Source: Gavia stellata
Lineage: Eukaryota > Chordata > Aves > Gaviiformes > Gaviidae
Reading direction: 5' to 3'
Length of the DNA stretch: 64,000 bases
Assembly: GCF_030936135.1 (NCBI RefSeq)
Contig: NC_082617.1
Coordinates: 2,662,001-2,726,000, forward strand
The notes under the pieces were generated by a model, which saw nothing but the letters and a program-made list of their open reading frames with translations, was not told where the DNA came from and did no database searches. Position 1 is the first letter of the stretch; each line of letters begins with the position of its first letter. This document shows, in pieces, positions 47,446 to 60,795 of the stretch. Position numbers and translations under genes: made by a program.

Positions 47446-50400
47446 CAGACAGCTGGTGTGCCTCACATAGCTGTTCACTGAGCAATGTGTCTCAGAAAGC
47501 AGGTCTTTTCATGGCAACAACAATTAGTTCCTCAGGCCCTGATAACAGCAGAACTCAAATGTTTCGTAATGACCTAAAGCAGCCGCACATGACCCAGGGG
47601 TGGAAGGAAGCTAGATCGCACATGCAGTGATTGCAGAAGAGGTGTGGAAAAGCCAAGCGCAGCACTGCAGGCCAAAACAGAGAAGAGCAGGGAGCTGCAG
47701 CCCACGGCAATTACAAAGAGACCTGCTTATCTCAAAAAAAAATGTAGCTGAAAAAGCTGAATCACTAACAGAATTCAGCTACTTAATTTCTGTCCATGTG
47801 CAGCCAGGGAACTGACTGGAGTAAGGAGCAGCTGGGACACGACTTCTGTGAGTGGTGGTCCAGGATGAGCCCTTCAGAGGAGCTCTACATCCCTTGGGTA
47901 GGCAGGGGAAGACATGCAATCACAATCACAAGGAATAACTGAATGCGGAGTTTTGTAAAATTGTGGAATTGTAAAGATTGTTGAAAATAAAAAGATCTTT
48001 CAACAATGCTGTTGGTGTTGAAATCTGTCAGAGTTGATTGTAAATTTGAACAAGGACTTCCCCAAAGCCCAGCATACCCCAAAGGCATCACGAGAGGGCA
48101 GCAGAGACAGGACCTGAGCAGGACCCAGACGGCAGCGGCCTGCAGTGTTTCAGACACCCGAATATGAAACCGCAATGGCGCATAGACAAGAAATTGCTGA
48201 GGATGCTGTCAGTGCCTTGCAGAGAGCTGATGAGGTGGGAAAACAGAATCTGTCAAAAGAAACTAGCGTGCTGGGGCATAACCCAGCAAAATAGATACAG
48301 ACACCTTAAATATAAAAACCCCATCACTGAGTCTTACAGGTGAGATGTTTTACTGTTCCATACAGCGCAGGATGGTGAGCTGAGGTTTATGGTAATGCAG
48401 ATATAATAGAGGCCGCCATCAACCAACTTCCAAGTCAGATATTGACAGCTTAAGCCAATGCAACCACTGAAAAATCATTTCAGACCTGGTGGCTTCAATG
48501 AGCTAAATACAAAACAGACTGTCACAATCAGTCTGTTGCATGAAGTCTAGCATTTTGTGTCATGGTCAGCCCTTTCTCCTGTCTGTTACGTTCCTGTTTG
48601 TTGCAATGCTTCCTTTTGGCACAGCGTAACACGGACAGGACCAGTTCTGGCTGAGGGCAGGAGTGAAGGACGCTGCTAGGAGTGCACATCCCTGCTCTGC
48701 AGCATGGTGCTGTGAGTGCTGTCGCGCAGCCGACCCTTGCCCAGCCCTGTTGTAGCTGCTCCCAGGCCTGTGCATCGCTGGGGCAGTTTAGAGATATGTG
48801 TACCAGATCCAGCTGAGCTCACAGGGGACAAGGCAGCCTGGCAGGATGGCTTTGGGAGCCCTGTGGTGCCCCAGAGGGATAATATGTCTGCACTAGACCG
48901 CAGTCGGCAGAGCAGCATATCCAGACAGGCTCTGTAACTGGGACATGCCAGGACCCAGCTCTGCACTTGCATTTCCAGCCCTGCACATGGCTTGGGGCTC
49001 CTGCTAGGAGCTGCCTTTTCTGCGGGGGGAAGCCCCTTGCACCCCAGCTCTATTGCCCCAGCAGCCTCCACCCTCACCTGAAGTCCCTGGGCCAGAGCCC
49101 ATGTCTCACTCCTTCCTCTCCCAGAGCTCCCAGTTCCCTGCTCTGCCCACTCTAGAGCCTTCCAGATCCATGCGACACCCCCAGCCCCTTCTTTCTTCAT
49201 ACCACCCCTCCTTCCAAACTCTTTCCCTATCCAAGTCTCCTTGGGCCCTCTCAGCCCACCCTTCCTGCAGCCCCAGAGTCCCCCAGCCCTGCTGCTGGGC
49301 ACAGAGACCTTTGCTCCAGGACCCATCCCTGCTGGTAAAATCTCTTGGCAAACAACATCCAGATGTGTACTGGGAGCAGCCCCTGGGACATTCCCACCAT
49401 GTTCCCTGCCTGGGAATGGTCCCTGGGGAGCGTGACAGATGCACGACCCCAAACCCAGGCCAAGGACTGTTCTGGCAGTTTGTCATTATACATGATCACA
49501 TTCCTGTACCCAGCAGTGTCCCCAGGAGCTGCTTAATTTAGTACTATAGATGCGTCCTACGGGACCAGGTGCACTGTGAGATGCAGCACTCCTAAGATGT
49601 TCCTAAAGGGGAACCTCTTGCTGTATTTCCCTGAACCTACAACATGAACACTTGACCCCCTGTCCCCATGCCCATCCAGAGCAGACACAGAGCTGCTCAG
49701 TATTTTTTTCCAAGGGAGCTGTAAAAGAAGGCTGTTCATAACCTCACTAGCAGAGAAAACTCTGTGACAGCTTTTCAACTCTCCACCAAATGTAGGAGCT
49801 GGCACCGCTTCCCCTCGCTGCAACACGAGGGGCACCGATGCTGCTCCCTGCGGAGGCGTGCCATGGGAATTATAAACACAGCTGCTTTCATTAGGCGCAT
49901 TATTCACCCTCTGGCTCACTCTAAGTTGGACTGATGGTGTCTCAGGAGCGTAATGGAGAAAATATTAAAATGGTTTTTCATTGTACTGCCTCACCTAGAT
50001 ATTACGTGCTGCACTACTCCGTTGCACAACTGGATGTCTGAAAAAGGGAAGCCTGAAAAGATTACTGTAAATAAGACTTAGAAAGAGGACAAAAATCAGG
50101 GGAAATTATAAGAAATCAATAAATCAATGAGCAATCTAGTGCAGACATACCAGCGTCTGTACCTGTCCTTACCTCACAGCATGAAAGAGACACTTAAGAG
50201 AGCTCAAAGGCATGAAATTGAAAACTGATTTGTGTTAACTCACACTGCAAAATGTGAGTGAAAATTCTTTACAGGAGACAGAAGGTTTGATTACAAGAAC
50301 CACGGGATGACCCTAACACCCAGCATTCCTGCCTCCTGGAGCAAAGCAATGTTCTTCACCATTTTTTCCTCTTAAACGATCTCTTCAAAAAGTCCATCTT

Positions 50401-50859
50401 CTTTACACCCAGAGACTGTGGAGCTCCATCCAGCTGGTCGCTGGTCTAATGTTTTGGCTATGTTTCCACCTGGTATAGTGAAAATCTCCTCCGAGCACAC
50501 CCTTTCCCTGTTAATAAGTGTTTTCCTTCCCTTCCTTTCTCCTGCTCGGGGGAGTTTCCCGCCCGCCTTCACTTTCTTTGGCTTGTTTGTGGCCATGTGT
50601 CCGGACAGCACCAGGGAAGGGCCCGTCTTCATTGACATGGTCGTAAAAAGTAGCTGAAACGATGTCAAGTTTGTTAAAAAGAGGCACGTGTGGGAGAGGC
50701 CGCTGTAACTGAGCCTCCGCGTGCCCTCCGAGGCCACCGCCAGCACACGCTGGCTGGTGGCCCAACAACGCCGAGTGTCGTCACGGCCGCACAGTGTGGG
50801 TGCTGGCTCTGGGAGGGTGCTGGGGGTGGCAGGGAGGGACCCGCTGGCACCACGGCGGT

Positions 50860-51285
50860 GATGGGACCCTCGGGGACATGGCCAGACCGGGGGTTGGCGG
50901 CAGTGGCTGGGGAGCACAGTGGTGGCCCAGGAACATGGCGGTAGCCTGAGGTACATGGGGGAACGGGGACATGGCAGGGCCCTGAGGTACGTGAGGTAAC
51001 CTGGGAACGTGTCAGGGCCATGAGGTACACCAGGGGACATGGGGACACAGCACGGCCCCGAGGCATGCGGGGTGACCGGGGGGCACGGCGGGGCCCTGAG
51101 GCACACGGGGACAGGGCTCAGCCCGGAGGTACCTGCGGGCCGCTGGAACATGACTCAGCCCTGAGCACACAGGGACACGGCGCGGCCCTGAGGCACACGG
51201 GGACACAGCGCGGAGACACGCGGGGGACAAGGGGACACGGCAGGGCCCCGAAGCACACGGGGACATGGCGGGGCACCGCGGAGGA
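50860..51285 (+). repeat. G-rich minisatellite upstream of the second CpG island
   Basis: Irregular copies of a 30-44 base unit built on GGGGACACGGCGGGGCCCTGAGGCACAC recur for about 430 bases, e.g. around 50960, 51000, 51040, 51085 and 51180. It explains the repetitive proline-, cysteine- and valine-rich frames on the minus strand. Confidence 0.7.
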
Positions 51286-52060
51286 CACGGCGCTGGCCAC
51301 AGGCCGCCCCGCCCGCGCTGCCGCTCCCGCGGGCGGCCCCGGCCCCGGCCCTGCGCCGGGCCCCAGCGCCGCGCGAGCCGCGGCTCCCGCCCTCCGCGCC
51401 GCGTTGCCATAGCGACGCCGCCCGGCGGGCCCCGCAGCGGCGGCCTCCCCGCAGCGCGGCCGGGAGCGCCGCGCCTCGCCACCCCCGGCCCCCGCCGCCC
51501 CGGAGAGCTGTCGCTTTAAGAGCGGCGGGGCCGCGGCCGCCCCCGCCCTCGCCCGCCCGGCGGCCGGAAGGGGGCCGTGATGCAGCGCGCCCGCCCGCGC
51601 CCGCCGCCGCCGCCGCTCGGTCTCTCAGGTAAGCGCGGCGGCTCCCTCGGCCCCTCCCTGCCACCGCCGCCGCCACCGGGGGAGGCGCTGCCCGGGGCGG
51701 CGGCCCCGCCCCGCCGGGTGCCCGCGGGCCCGACCGGCGGCGCTGGGGGCGGCGGGGCCGCCGGGGTTCCGCCCCGTGCTCGGCCGCCGCGGGCGGGCGC
51801 AGGTGCGGGAGGAGGTGAGGGCCGCTCCCGGGTGCCTTTCGGTAAACGCCGCGGGGCTTTCGGCCTCCCGTGGGCGTTGTGGACCGGCGCCTGAGGGAGG
51901 AGGGCTCAGCGGGGTCCCTGCGGCCCGGGCGCCGCGCGCCCCTGGGGCCGGGCCGTCCCCCGGCTCCTGCGGCCCGGGGCAGCCCGCGGTGGGCGGGGGC
52001 CGCGGGGCGGTGGTGGGCCAGGGATGCGGGGTCCCCCGGAGCCGGGGCAGCCCGCTTTGC
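51285..52060. promoter_or_regulatory. CpG island with X-box-like site
   Basis: Very high GC and CpG density, no TATA box. GTTGCCATAGCGAC at 51403-51416 resembles the RFX X-box (two half sites around AT, with two differences from the perfect GTTGCCATGGCAAC palindrome). GC boxes are common. It surrounds the putative first exon ending at 51628. Confidence 0.7.
51500..51628 (+). other. Putative first exon of an unidentified rightward gene
   Basis: Within the CpG island, the sequence TCTCTCAG is followed by the consensus donor gtaagc at 51629. An ATG at 51580 would give 16 proline- and arginine-rich codons (MQRARPRPPPPPLGLS) plus one base before the donor. The exon could equally be non-coding, and the 5' edge is a guess. 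In human 9q34.3 several genes follow TOR4A (NRARP, EXD3, NSMF, PNPLA7, EHMT1), but the peptide matches none I recall, so no name is given. Confidence 0.4.
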
Positions 52061-55000
52061 GCTTGGCTGCGCTGCTCGCGGCCAGTTGCAGCACTTGGGT
52101 TTACTCACTCGTGTGTGCAAGAGCCCGTAAACGTGTTGAAATGCTGCTCCGGACAGTTCAGAGTTTTAAGGCAGCGAGAGGCGGTGATAGACCTTTTTGA
52201 TTAAGGCTGCCAGCCGCCCTCACGGGGTTTGCTCTCTTTGTTAGGCCTCTCTGCCTGCCCTCGTCAGGAGCGGGCTCCAGCTCCGCTCCCGCTCAAGCCC
52301 GGGGTTTCTCCTCGGGTGACACTGGGTTTTCCCTCCCGCAAAGCGCGGGTTGTCCCAGCCCGGCTCCTCCGGTCTGCGGCGGCCAACACCGACCCAGAGC
52401 GGGGACCGCAGGCAGCTGCCGGTGCACCGGGCCTTTCGGTTCTTTTCCTTCCCTGCAGCTGGATCAGCTTTCGGGCAGGTTCCTTGTGGCCCTACCAGCA
52501 GCTGCTGGGGCTGTGCGAGGCAGGAGTGTGCGGGCAAGAGGGAGTAAACTGCGCTCCACGCTACGGCGTGGAACGGCAGCGTTAGTTACGCTCAGGTCCC
52601 GAGATCTGGTTTTTCCTTGCAAGCTTGAGAGTTAGACACTCTTGCTGGCTGATGGTTTCATTTGCTTGTGTTTTTTTTCCTTTATGAAAGAAAGAGCTTT
52701 CCCTTTTTTTTTCTTAAGCAGGCCCCTGGGGGAAAACTTTGCTTTCAGACTTTTGTTTTGGCCTTTTCTGGTTGATGCTCAGTATTTCAGTTTCTTGTTT
52801 GCTGGTGCTTTTCCCTTTCTTCCTTTTTGTGTTGAATGCACTGGCTTTCTGTTTCTTTGGCTGGTCTGGCTTCTGAATGTTCTTTAATGGGGGTGGGAAT
52901 TGGGAAAAGATAAAATATGAGAATCTGGGACTTTCATGTCAGCTCCTCTAGTGGAATCTTGTAAGCCAAAGGGGAAGAGGAAAGAGAAGAGAAAGCAATC
53001 AAGTGGAGCTCAGGGTGCTTTGCTTTGTTGGAGGCAGAAAGGGAAAAATGTTATGAAGGAGTGACTGAGATTTTGTTTCACTTACATTTCTCTTCTTTTG
53101 AGGTTGAAAGATAAACCAACGTTTTGAAACGCTTCGGTTTAAAATGCCAAGCTCTTCTCTTTCTCTTCAACTGACTCCATTGGAAAAAAAAAAAAAAGTT
53201 CTTTTAAAAAAAATGTAGCGGCAGTTCTCTAGTTGTGGAGCCAGAAGTAGTGGCGTGTGTGGGCAGAGAGGCCTCGCTGCTCTTCCATCAGTCGTTCCTG
53301 CCTTCTCTCTGCGGACTGTAAAATTAGAAAGGCTCCGACGTCCGTTTAGTCTGATTGTCTGGGTAATGTGGGCTGTCGAAATCAAGAGAAGCTCTTTGTG
53401 AATTAGCCGCCATGCCGCTCGTGGCTTGCTCAGCCTGTGGGTTCTGGCCTCTGGTGTATAATTGAGGAAAGTAATTGTGCTTTGAGAAGACTTAAATCTA
53501 TTACTCAGGTGTGTGCTTGTCCCCTGGGCAGATGTCAGGGTGTGTGAGCTTTCTTTTGCTGCTAGCAAGGGATCTGTGCCCTGATGGCCATAGGCTACAG
53601 TTTGAAAGTTGCAGCATCTTAAACTTTCAGGAGCCGTCCCTGTGAGATCCTGAGGCTCTCTGTCCTTTTCCTCCCCTGGGAATTGCCCAGGTGACCTGCC
53701 TCCTCCCCCAGCTCCTTGCCTGTCCCAGGAGCTTTCATCTTTTTCAATCAGTTCACTGTTCAGGAAGACTTTATTTGTTGCATCTTTCCTGAATTTGGTT
53801 TTTTCGCACAGTGACAAGCCTGGCCATGGAGACACTGGTCTGTGGTGAGGGAGGGAGAGCCAAGAACAGCTAGAACTGGGTATAATTGAAAACTGTCAAC
53901 TTTGCAGTGAAGGAGGATGTTCAAAGCATGTGGCTATCTACTGAGGCTTGAGGCTCCTTGGATAACACTGAGTGGAGATTTGGATCTTGCAGTTATAAAC
54001 AGTCTTTGAGGAGAATGTGTCAGAAGGTCTCCTGAGTGTCCAAACACTGGGAAGTTATCTCGGCTGGAGCGCGAAGGTGAAATGGCAGCAGGACTGGGTG
54101 ATTTTTCTCTAGAGATGCTACTTGCTGCAGCAGTTCTGCACCGTCTGATGTAGTTGCTGTTGTCCTGAAGATGTCCTAAAGGGACTTCAAAATGGTTGAA
54201 ATGTTCAAGAACCGGTGTCTCGGAGTGCTCTGTTTGTTCCGGGTTTCCTGCCCTTCCCTTCGAGGTGACTCTTTCCTGGGGAGTTTGCCTGCAGTGGGGG
54301 TCTGTGCCCTGGGGGGACCAGCGGTGTCCAGTGAGAAGGCTTTTGGGTAACAGTAATAGCCTGGAGCCCCTGCTGATGGGAGACCGGTGCGGAGAGCAGC
54401 ATGCCCACCCAGGTGATGCACTCGGGAAACAGTGCAGCCGTGCTCTGAAACTCTCCCTGTGGCAAGCCAGGGCCCCTGGGACGCTCTCGGCTGGGCTGAG
54501 ACAGCACGGCACGGTTAGGGGCCTGGGACAGGCTTGGGCATCTGGGAGGAGAGAGTAATTGGGGAAAGAGGCAGATCTAACAGGGACCAAATGCCCACCG
54601 CAGTGGTAAACAGCATGGACAGAATAGCTGCTTCTGCCCGGCACGCCCTGGCTGGATCAACTTTAGGCAGTTTCTTTATGAGCCCGTGGGTTAAATTCAC
54701 TGTTCAATTCCCCAAATGTCCTGCCATCCCCTTGGGCCGTTTGTATCTGCTGGTGTTTGCCAGACATTGCCTGAGCTGCTCTTAAACTGCAGCTGTTTTT
54801 GCAGGTTCCCAGTTACTGCACAGTTGTTCTTACTGTGTTTATTTTAGTGGTTATAAACTGATTTTTAAAAAGGAGTTGGAACTTGAGCCGGAAAAATCTC
54901 CTTTTTCTTCTTCCCCTTCACAATTTGGTTGAGAAGCTGCACCAGAGGGGTAGCAGCTGAGCCCTTCAATATTGCCCCCCCCCTTATGCTTTGAATTTTC

Positions 55001-58000
55001 TGAGATGTGGTTTCCCAGGGATTTGGGGGTGGTTGTCCTGTACCTTGATTTTAGTAGCTGACATATGTTTGGGGGGTGTCTGCTCTTAATCTTGTAAAAT
55101 TAGGAACTTGGCTAGGGGGTAAAAAGCTTCAAGGAGACTTTTCTCATAACATTTTGTTTAGCCTGAATGTTTGCAGTCAATAGAGCTATGTGTTTCTTAA
55201 AGACACAGAGAGCAAAAAGCTTCTTTAGGGCAGTATTTCAAATTGCTGTGAAGTTCAGAGTCACTTTTGGAGCTAGAAGGTGCCACTGTTGACCAAAACA
55301 GTTTCACCATCCTGCATTGTATGGGGCAGGGTCCCTCATGATGATTCTAATCGCGGTTTCAACAACTATGGGTTGAGTTGTAGGTAATCTTTTCAAGAAG
55401 TAGTAAGTAGCTTTAGAAGAGACAAATTGAGGGAGAACCCAGTGCGGTTAACTTGATCCTCTGCTCTCATGGTAATAAATGTGTGTTGCCTTTCCACTCT
55501 GATCTCTGTTTCCTTCTGTTTGTTCATAAAAGTTACTTTTGCAAGTTGAACTGAAAATAGGTGCTGAAAGTGGTGAATAATCACTTCCCTGGGAATAATC
55601 CGCGGCTGGGAAGAGCCAAGGGTTCAGTCCTCCTGCTCTCTTTTGTTAGAGACAGGCTAGCTTTTTTTTTTCTTTTTTTCCTCCCTCCTGTGTGCTGTGT
55701 CGAACACTGAACAGTGATTTCTATGCAAGAATTCTAAGGAGAGTCTTTCAAAGTACTCGAATGACCAACTAGGGGCAGCTGAGAAAGGGTTGCCCGGGAG
55801 ATGCCGTTGAGAGCAGCTAATGCATGGTGCGACAGCTTGCATGGAAGAAAGTGAAGAAAGGCAGGATGGTGATCTGATCTTCCCTGCCTCCCCTTTGGGG
55901 TGCAAGAGTGGTGGTCCTTCTTCTGAAAGCTCAGGGGATGCAGATGTGACTGAGATGGCGGGCACAACAGTCACGCTGCTTCTTTTACTCACCACAATGC
56001 TCCTTCTAAAGGAACAAGGTGCCGCTGGCCCTGCAAAGTCAAAGTGATAGTGTAATCTGGGCATCAAAGGCTGCACATCATTTCCTACACTCTTTGCAGT
56101 GCTCGTGCTTCCCCAAGGTTTTCACCGGGAAAGAAAAGATGTTGCCTTGTGGGGATGTAGCACGGGGGGGAGCGTAGGGCTTCTGGATGCTCCTGCAGCA
56201 TCACCTGGAATTTAGGTAAAATTCTGTTACATCACTTTAAGCAATCTCAGGGTAAAGCTGGCTTTCCAGGGAGCTTAGTGTTTGTTCCCTTACTCCTCTT
56301 CAGAGCTCCCACTTACTGGTTATTCCTCTCTTTGGGTGCATGTCTAGGACCCAAGTGATAATTGTGGGGAAATGCTGAAATACATATCCAGAAATTAAGA
56401 AAATAATCTGTCTTAACGCATTCAGGTCACCAGCGTTGCATGTTTAATGGATTGCTTTTCCGGACGCTACTCAACGCGCAGCTCTGAGTTTGTTCTTGCA
56501 CTCTTCCAGCGCCTGCTTAAATGAGTTTGTGTGAAAATGTGAGTGCTTTCAGGCTGGTGGAGAATGAAAACATGATGCTCCAGTTAGGTGTTGGCAAACT
56601 GTCCTGCTGTCTGGAGTTGTGTGGGAGGAGAAATGGTTTCTTGGTTGTGTGACCCCAATGGGGAGAAGAGCAGCTGGGGTTTAACAAACTGGTTAAAATT
56701 ATATAGGCCCCCAAATTCTCCAGAGACATCTCTCCTTTCCTAGAAGCTTCCTTTAACAAGCTGATTTCTCAGGCTGATTGCTTGCAGATGAGATCATGCA
56801 GTGTGTTTTGCAGGGAAAGAATCTGAACTTAGACTGGTGAGCCAGAAAGTTTTAACACACAAGTCACATGCCCAGTGTCCTCATGGCACATACAAAACTA
56901 GAGACTGCGAAAGCATCCGTCTTCAGGGTGTCTTTGTGCTCCAACAAGAGCTTTCTGAGTATAAAGAATACCAAGGGATGTTCTCAAGTGCTGGGTTCTG
57001 TTGCTTGGACAGCAACAGGAGATAGCAAGGAAGTATTTCATCTTTCCTTAGCTCTGTTTCTCTCTTTAGTGTGTGTGGTGTTGGGATAAGCCCAAGTGAG
57101 GGAAGGCTCTCATCTGCCTTAATTCCACAGACATTTTTGTGCTGGCTTCAGCAAAGGAATTTATGTAGAATTGATGATATTTTTGCTGTTAATGCATGAG
57201 AACATTCTGAGCAGGGCAGACTTGATGCTAATGTTCTGCTGCAGAGGATCCCACCAATCTCTGGTCCCGCTCATAAGGGATGCTGTTTTCCATTTCTCTT
57301 GATGGCAGCTGACTTAAGGTGTCCTTAATAGAAGGGCCTCTTCTTCCAAAATAATCACAGCCGTCGCTTAAGAATGTTGAAAATTAAGCAAAGCTGTTCT
57401 AAGGTGATGTTGGGTGGTGTTCCCAGCGTAGGGGAGCAAGCTAAAAAGTTTTGTTGCCAGTAGCTTTAAAGTACAACCCGTTCTCAAGGGCAAGGTAAAA
57501 GGCACTTTTCTGATGCCAGGGCCTCTTTGTGCCTAAAATTACTACTACTTCCAAATTAAGAAGGCATTAGTTACACAAAAATAGGTTGGGGGGGGAAGTT
57601 TTAATATTGATTATGGAAATAGGAGCCATTTGTTCCCAACTTCTCCTTAAAAATATAAAAATAAAAGGTGGAGTCAGACTGGGTGGGGAAAATTTCAAAT
57701 CCCAAACATGAAATCTGCCAACATTTTATGCAACTTGAAGACAGGAATGTATAAGGCAAGATGCGTTAAAACCTCCTACCACTCCACTTCAATGTTCTTC
57801 TGCCCATAGGGGAGTCTCATTCTGTGGGTCGCTCCTGTGAGCTTGCTTTCTGAAACAAATAGTTGAAAGTAAATCTTACGGCTGAGCACTGACTTGGTGG
57901 TATTTTTTTTTCCTGTCACTGAAGCATGTCTGCTCCATGTTTCAGAAGCTCTTCCAATGCATGACTTCACACAGGTATTTTATAGAGGTGGAAAGCCAAG

Positions 58001-59284
58001 CACATGGAAGTGGAAAACACCTATATGCAGGCTCGTCAAACTTCGTTTGGCGTCCTTGTGAGTGTGTAGTACAATGCAAATTAAAATATCTACTTTCTGT
58101 GTCGTATTATTTTATTCCCTAGATCAAATAGTTGTGAACATAAGTTGCTTTGATTCCATGCCCTTGCTGGCTAATAATCCCAGGATCCTTCTTTTAATGA
58201 AAAGGACTGGTAAAACACTTGCTGCTCTGATGGATTGCCATGAGGTTGTATATTTTTCGTAGCAGCTCAACCATCTCATTCTTAGCACTGCTTCTGGATG
58301 GGATCCGGAGGGGCTGGGTCTGTTCACAGGCTGTCCATCCACCTGGAGACTGGCTGATGATCGCCCTGGGGCCACCGGCTGGGTCGAGCAATGCGTACAC
58401 ATGGGAGGTGACGATCTGTACCCTGAAGAGTGCTGCTTAAACCTTGTTTTGTCCATGAAGCTTCAAGTATGGAGCTGTTAAAACACCAGCCCACTCGGAA
58501 CTAATGCTTGCAGAATGCGTGAGCAAGGAATTAAACTGGGTGGAGTTGTTCCAAAATTTGGATTTGGGGCCTGTCTGCTCCTAATGCAGCAGCTCTCTGG
58601 GTGTTTGCTTGGAAGGGCTCCCAGCATGGATGATGCTCTCCTGACCTGATTTGACTTTCCTTTCTTGATGCTTGGGTACTGTGCCCAAATCTGTCTGCAG
58701 AGCTCTGCAGTGCAGAGCTCCTGTGCCTGATGAACCTGAAACAAGTCAGCTCCTGTCAAGAGATGGTAGGGAGATGATCAGCTCATATGTGCCGTGGGGG
58801 ATGGAGGAGAGGGTGAGAGGACTAGAGGAGGGACAGACAAACAAAGTAAACAGTTGTGTTTCTTCCCCAGGACTGTTGTACATCCTGAGTCTGCCAGCTG
58901 CAATTTGCAGGCCAGAAGAATAGGGTGGGGTATTTTCTTCCAACCAGATGAATTTATGCAGTGAAAATGAGAAGTTAGTTCAGTTTCTCTGGGAATAGCA
59001 TTTAAGGTGTAAAAGTCGTCCCACCCATCAATAACGAAGAGCTGCTGAAGAATGAGCAAATACAGAGACGGAGCCTGCAGAGCACACTGCGTTCGCAGCT
59101 CTCTTAACTTTGAAGGATGAGAATCTGGGCATGGTTTTGTTGTATGTATCATTCGGTGGTGGTATCAGTCATTCATGTTGCCTTCTTATGGAGAGCTAAA
59201 CTAGCAGAGTGTCAGGTTTTGTTGTCTGTCTGTATTACTAGGATGTTATTTCACTTATGCTTGTTTGTTTCTGCCTGTCAAAAA

Positions 59285-59343
59285 GTAGAAAAAAAAACAA
59301 AACAAAAAAACCCCAAAACAAAAAAAATCCAACCAACCAAACC
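59285..59343 (+). repeat. A-rich low-complexity tract
   Basis: A run of AAAAAC and AACAAAAAA units grades into CCAACCAACCAAACC. It looks like a decayed poly-A or simple repeat. Confidence 0.7.
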
Positions 59344-60632
59344 TGTAGCAGAAATAGCTGGAGTACTAGTATTCTCCAATATGAAAATGTCAACCTATAA
59401 ATGAGTGCTTTTCACTAAGCTCAGGGCTGTTTCTACTGTTCCTGACAAGCGGTCATGTCTTCATGCTGGGTAATGCGATCTTCCAGGAATGTTTATCTTT
59501 CATTTCTGCATTTATAGTGGAGCTGAGCTGGGGGTGCTTGTGAGAACATGTGCAGTGTGAGCCTCCAATGCCATGTTACTGTTTGGGATGAGGTGTTGGC
59601 CATGCGGGCTATGATTCAGCTGCTGAAGAGAACAAATCAGACTAGCAGAGCTAGCCATGCAGTGAGCTCCCTTGCTGTTTCTCTGGACAAGGGTCCCAAC
59701 GCTGTAAATTACTCTCATGGACTTTGTTTTTAAGTGCATGTGTTTTGCATTTGTCTGGATTGCGATGGATATTATTCAAATAACCCAACTTCCCAAAGTG
59801 TCCTTCCTTTTTCCGTGAGTTTGATGTCATCCATCTACATACGCAGCTAGCAGCAATCTTATATTTTCTCTCATGCTTTGGGATGACCTGGATGGGGCTT
59901 TATCCTGAGAAAATGAGCTTTGCTGGCCAGTGCCATGTGCAGATACGATGGGTCGATCCTGGCAGTGCCATGGGCAGACATCTGGGAGGAACGGCACTGA
60001 TGGCAGTTTCTCTGGTGGCCGATGACCCTCTCTCATCTCGGTGCCTGCTGCTGCTTCCCCATCACCCTCCAGACAGAGCACCTCGTGTAGACATGCTGCC
60101 TTCTTCCCGCGGACTGAACCCACCAGTGATTAGATGTGGTTCAGTCTCTGCTACGGCATTTTTTGGCCTCACCCCAGCACTGGAAGGACACCAAATAGCA
60201 GCAGTGCTTCTGAGACCTCCCTAGAGTAAAGACTCATAGTGGGAAATGATTTTTCTAGTTGCTTCTAACGTCTTGAGAGCTATTGGCTGTCTTGCGTTTA
60301 ACCTGTATTCTTGGAATTATTGCAAGCTTTTGTATTTGAATACATAGCTGAAGTTAAATGCCAAAAAGAAATCTCTTACGGCGGGTGTTAATTTGTGCAA
60401 GGACAGTCTGACGCAGTGTACTGACCCTGTTTGAGACCTGTGCAATACATCAGGGCACGGATACTGGTATTCCAGTATCCCTGCCAGTACAGAATTAGCC
60501 CTGATTGTGTCAGTGCCGACATCTTTGTTAACCAAGCTTTTAATATAATCTAGAAAGATGTCTTCAGAGAAACTTGATGCAAGTCTTTCATAGAACTGTT
60601 GGCAATAATTATTCTGCCTCTTATTATTTGCT

Positions 60633-60795
60633 ATCACAGAGTGATGGAAATACTGGTTGGAAAGGACATCTGGAGGTCTTCAGCCTGACCTCCTGCTTGA
60701 AGTGGGACTGTCTCCAGCATGTGATTGATTCAGCCGTGGCTTTGTCTGGCCAAGTCTTCAAAACGTCCAGGGATGGAGCAGTGTGCCATGCCGGA
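60633..60795 (-). mobile_element. CR1 LINE 3' fragment, reverse orientation
   Basis: Reads ATCACAGAGTGATGGAAATA, CTGGTTGGAAAGGACATCTG, GAGGTCTTCAGCCTGACCTC, CTGCTTGAAGTGGGAC, and CCAGGGATGGAGCA. This follows the reverse complement of the CR1 3' end (TCATAGAATGG, GGTTGGAAGGGACCTCTGGA, CCAACCCCCTGCTC), about 160 bases. Confidence 0.75.

Larger units (their letters stand above)
46262..50860. other. Non-coding interval with CR1 fragments
   Basis: No gene is recognised. Apart from CR1-like fragments and copy B of the dispersed repeat, the sequence is of ordinary composition with short chance frames. The proline- and serine-rich frames at 48.7-49.5 kb on both strands show no recognisable domain. 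Confidence 0.45.

Noticed and set aside
50372-52120. Large minus-strand frames rich in proline, valine, cysteine and arginine
   Set aside because: They are translations of the G-rich minisatellite and of the CpG island, with no protein-like conservation pattern.
55820-56047. 75-codon frame with a hydrophobic TVTLLLLLTTMLLL run, like a tail-anchored peptide
   Set aside because: No flanking splice acceptor or donor of quality, no polyA signal nearby, and no similarity that I recognise. A leucine-rich run can arise by chance.
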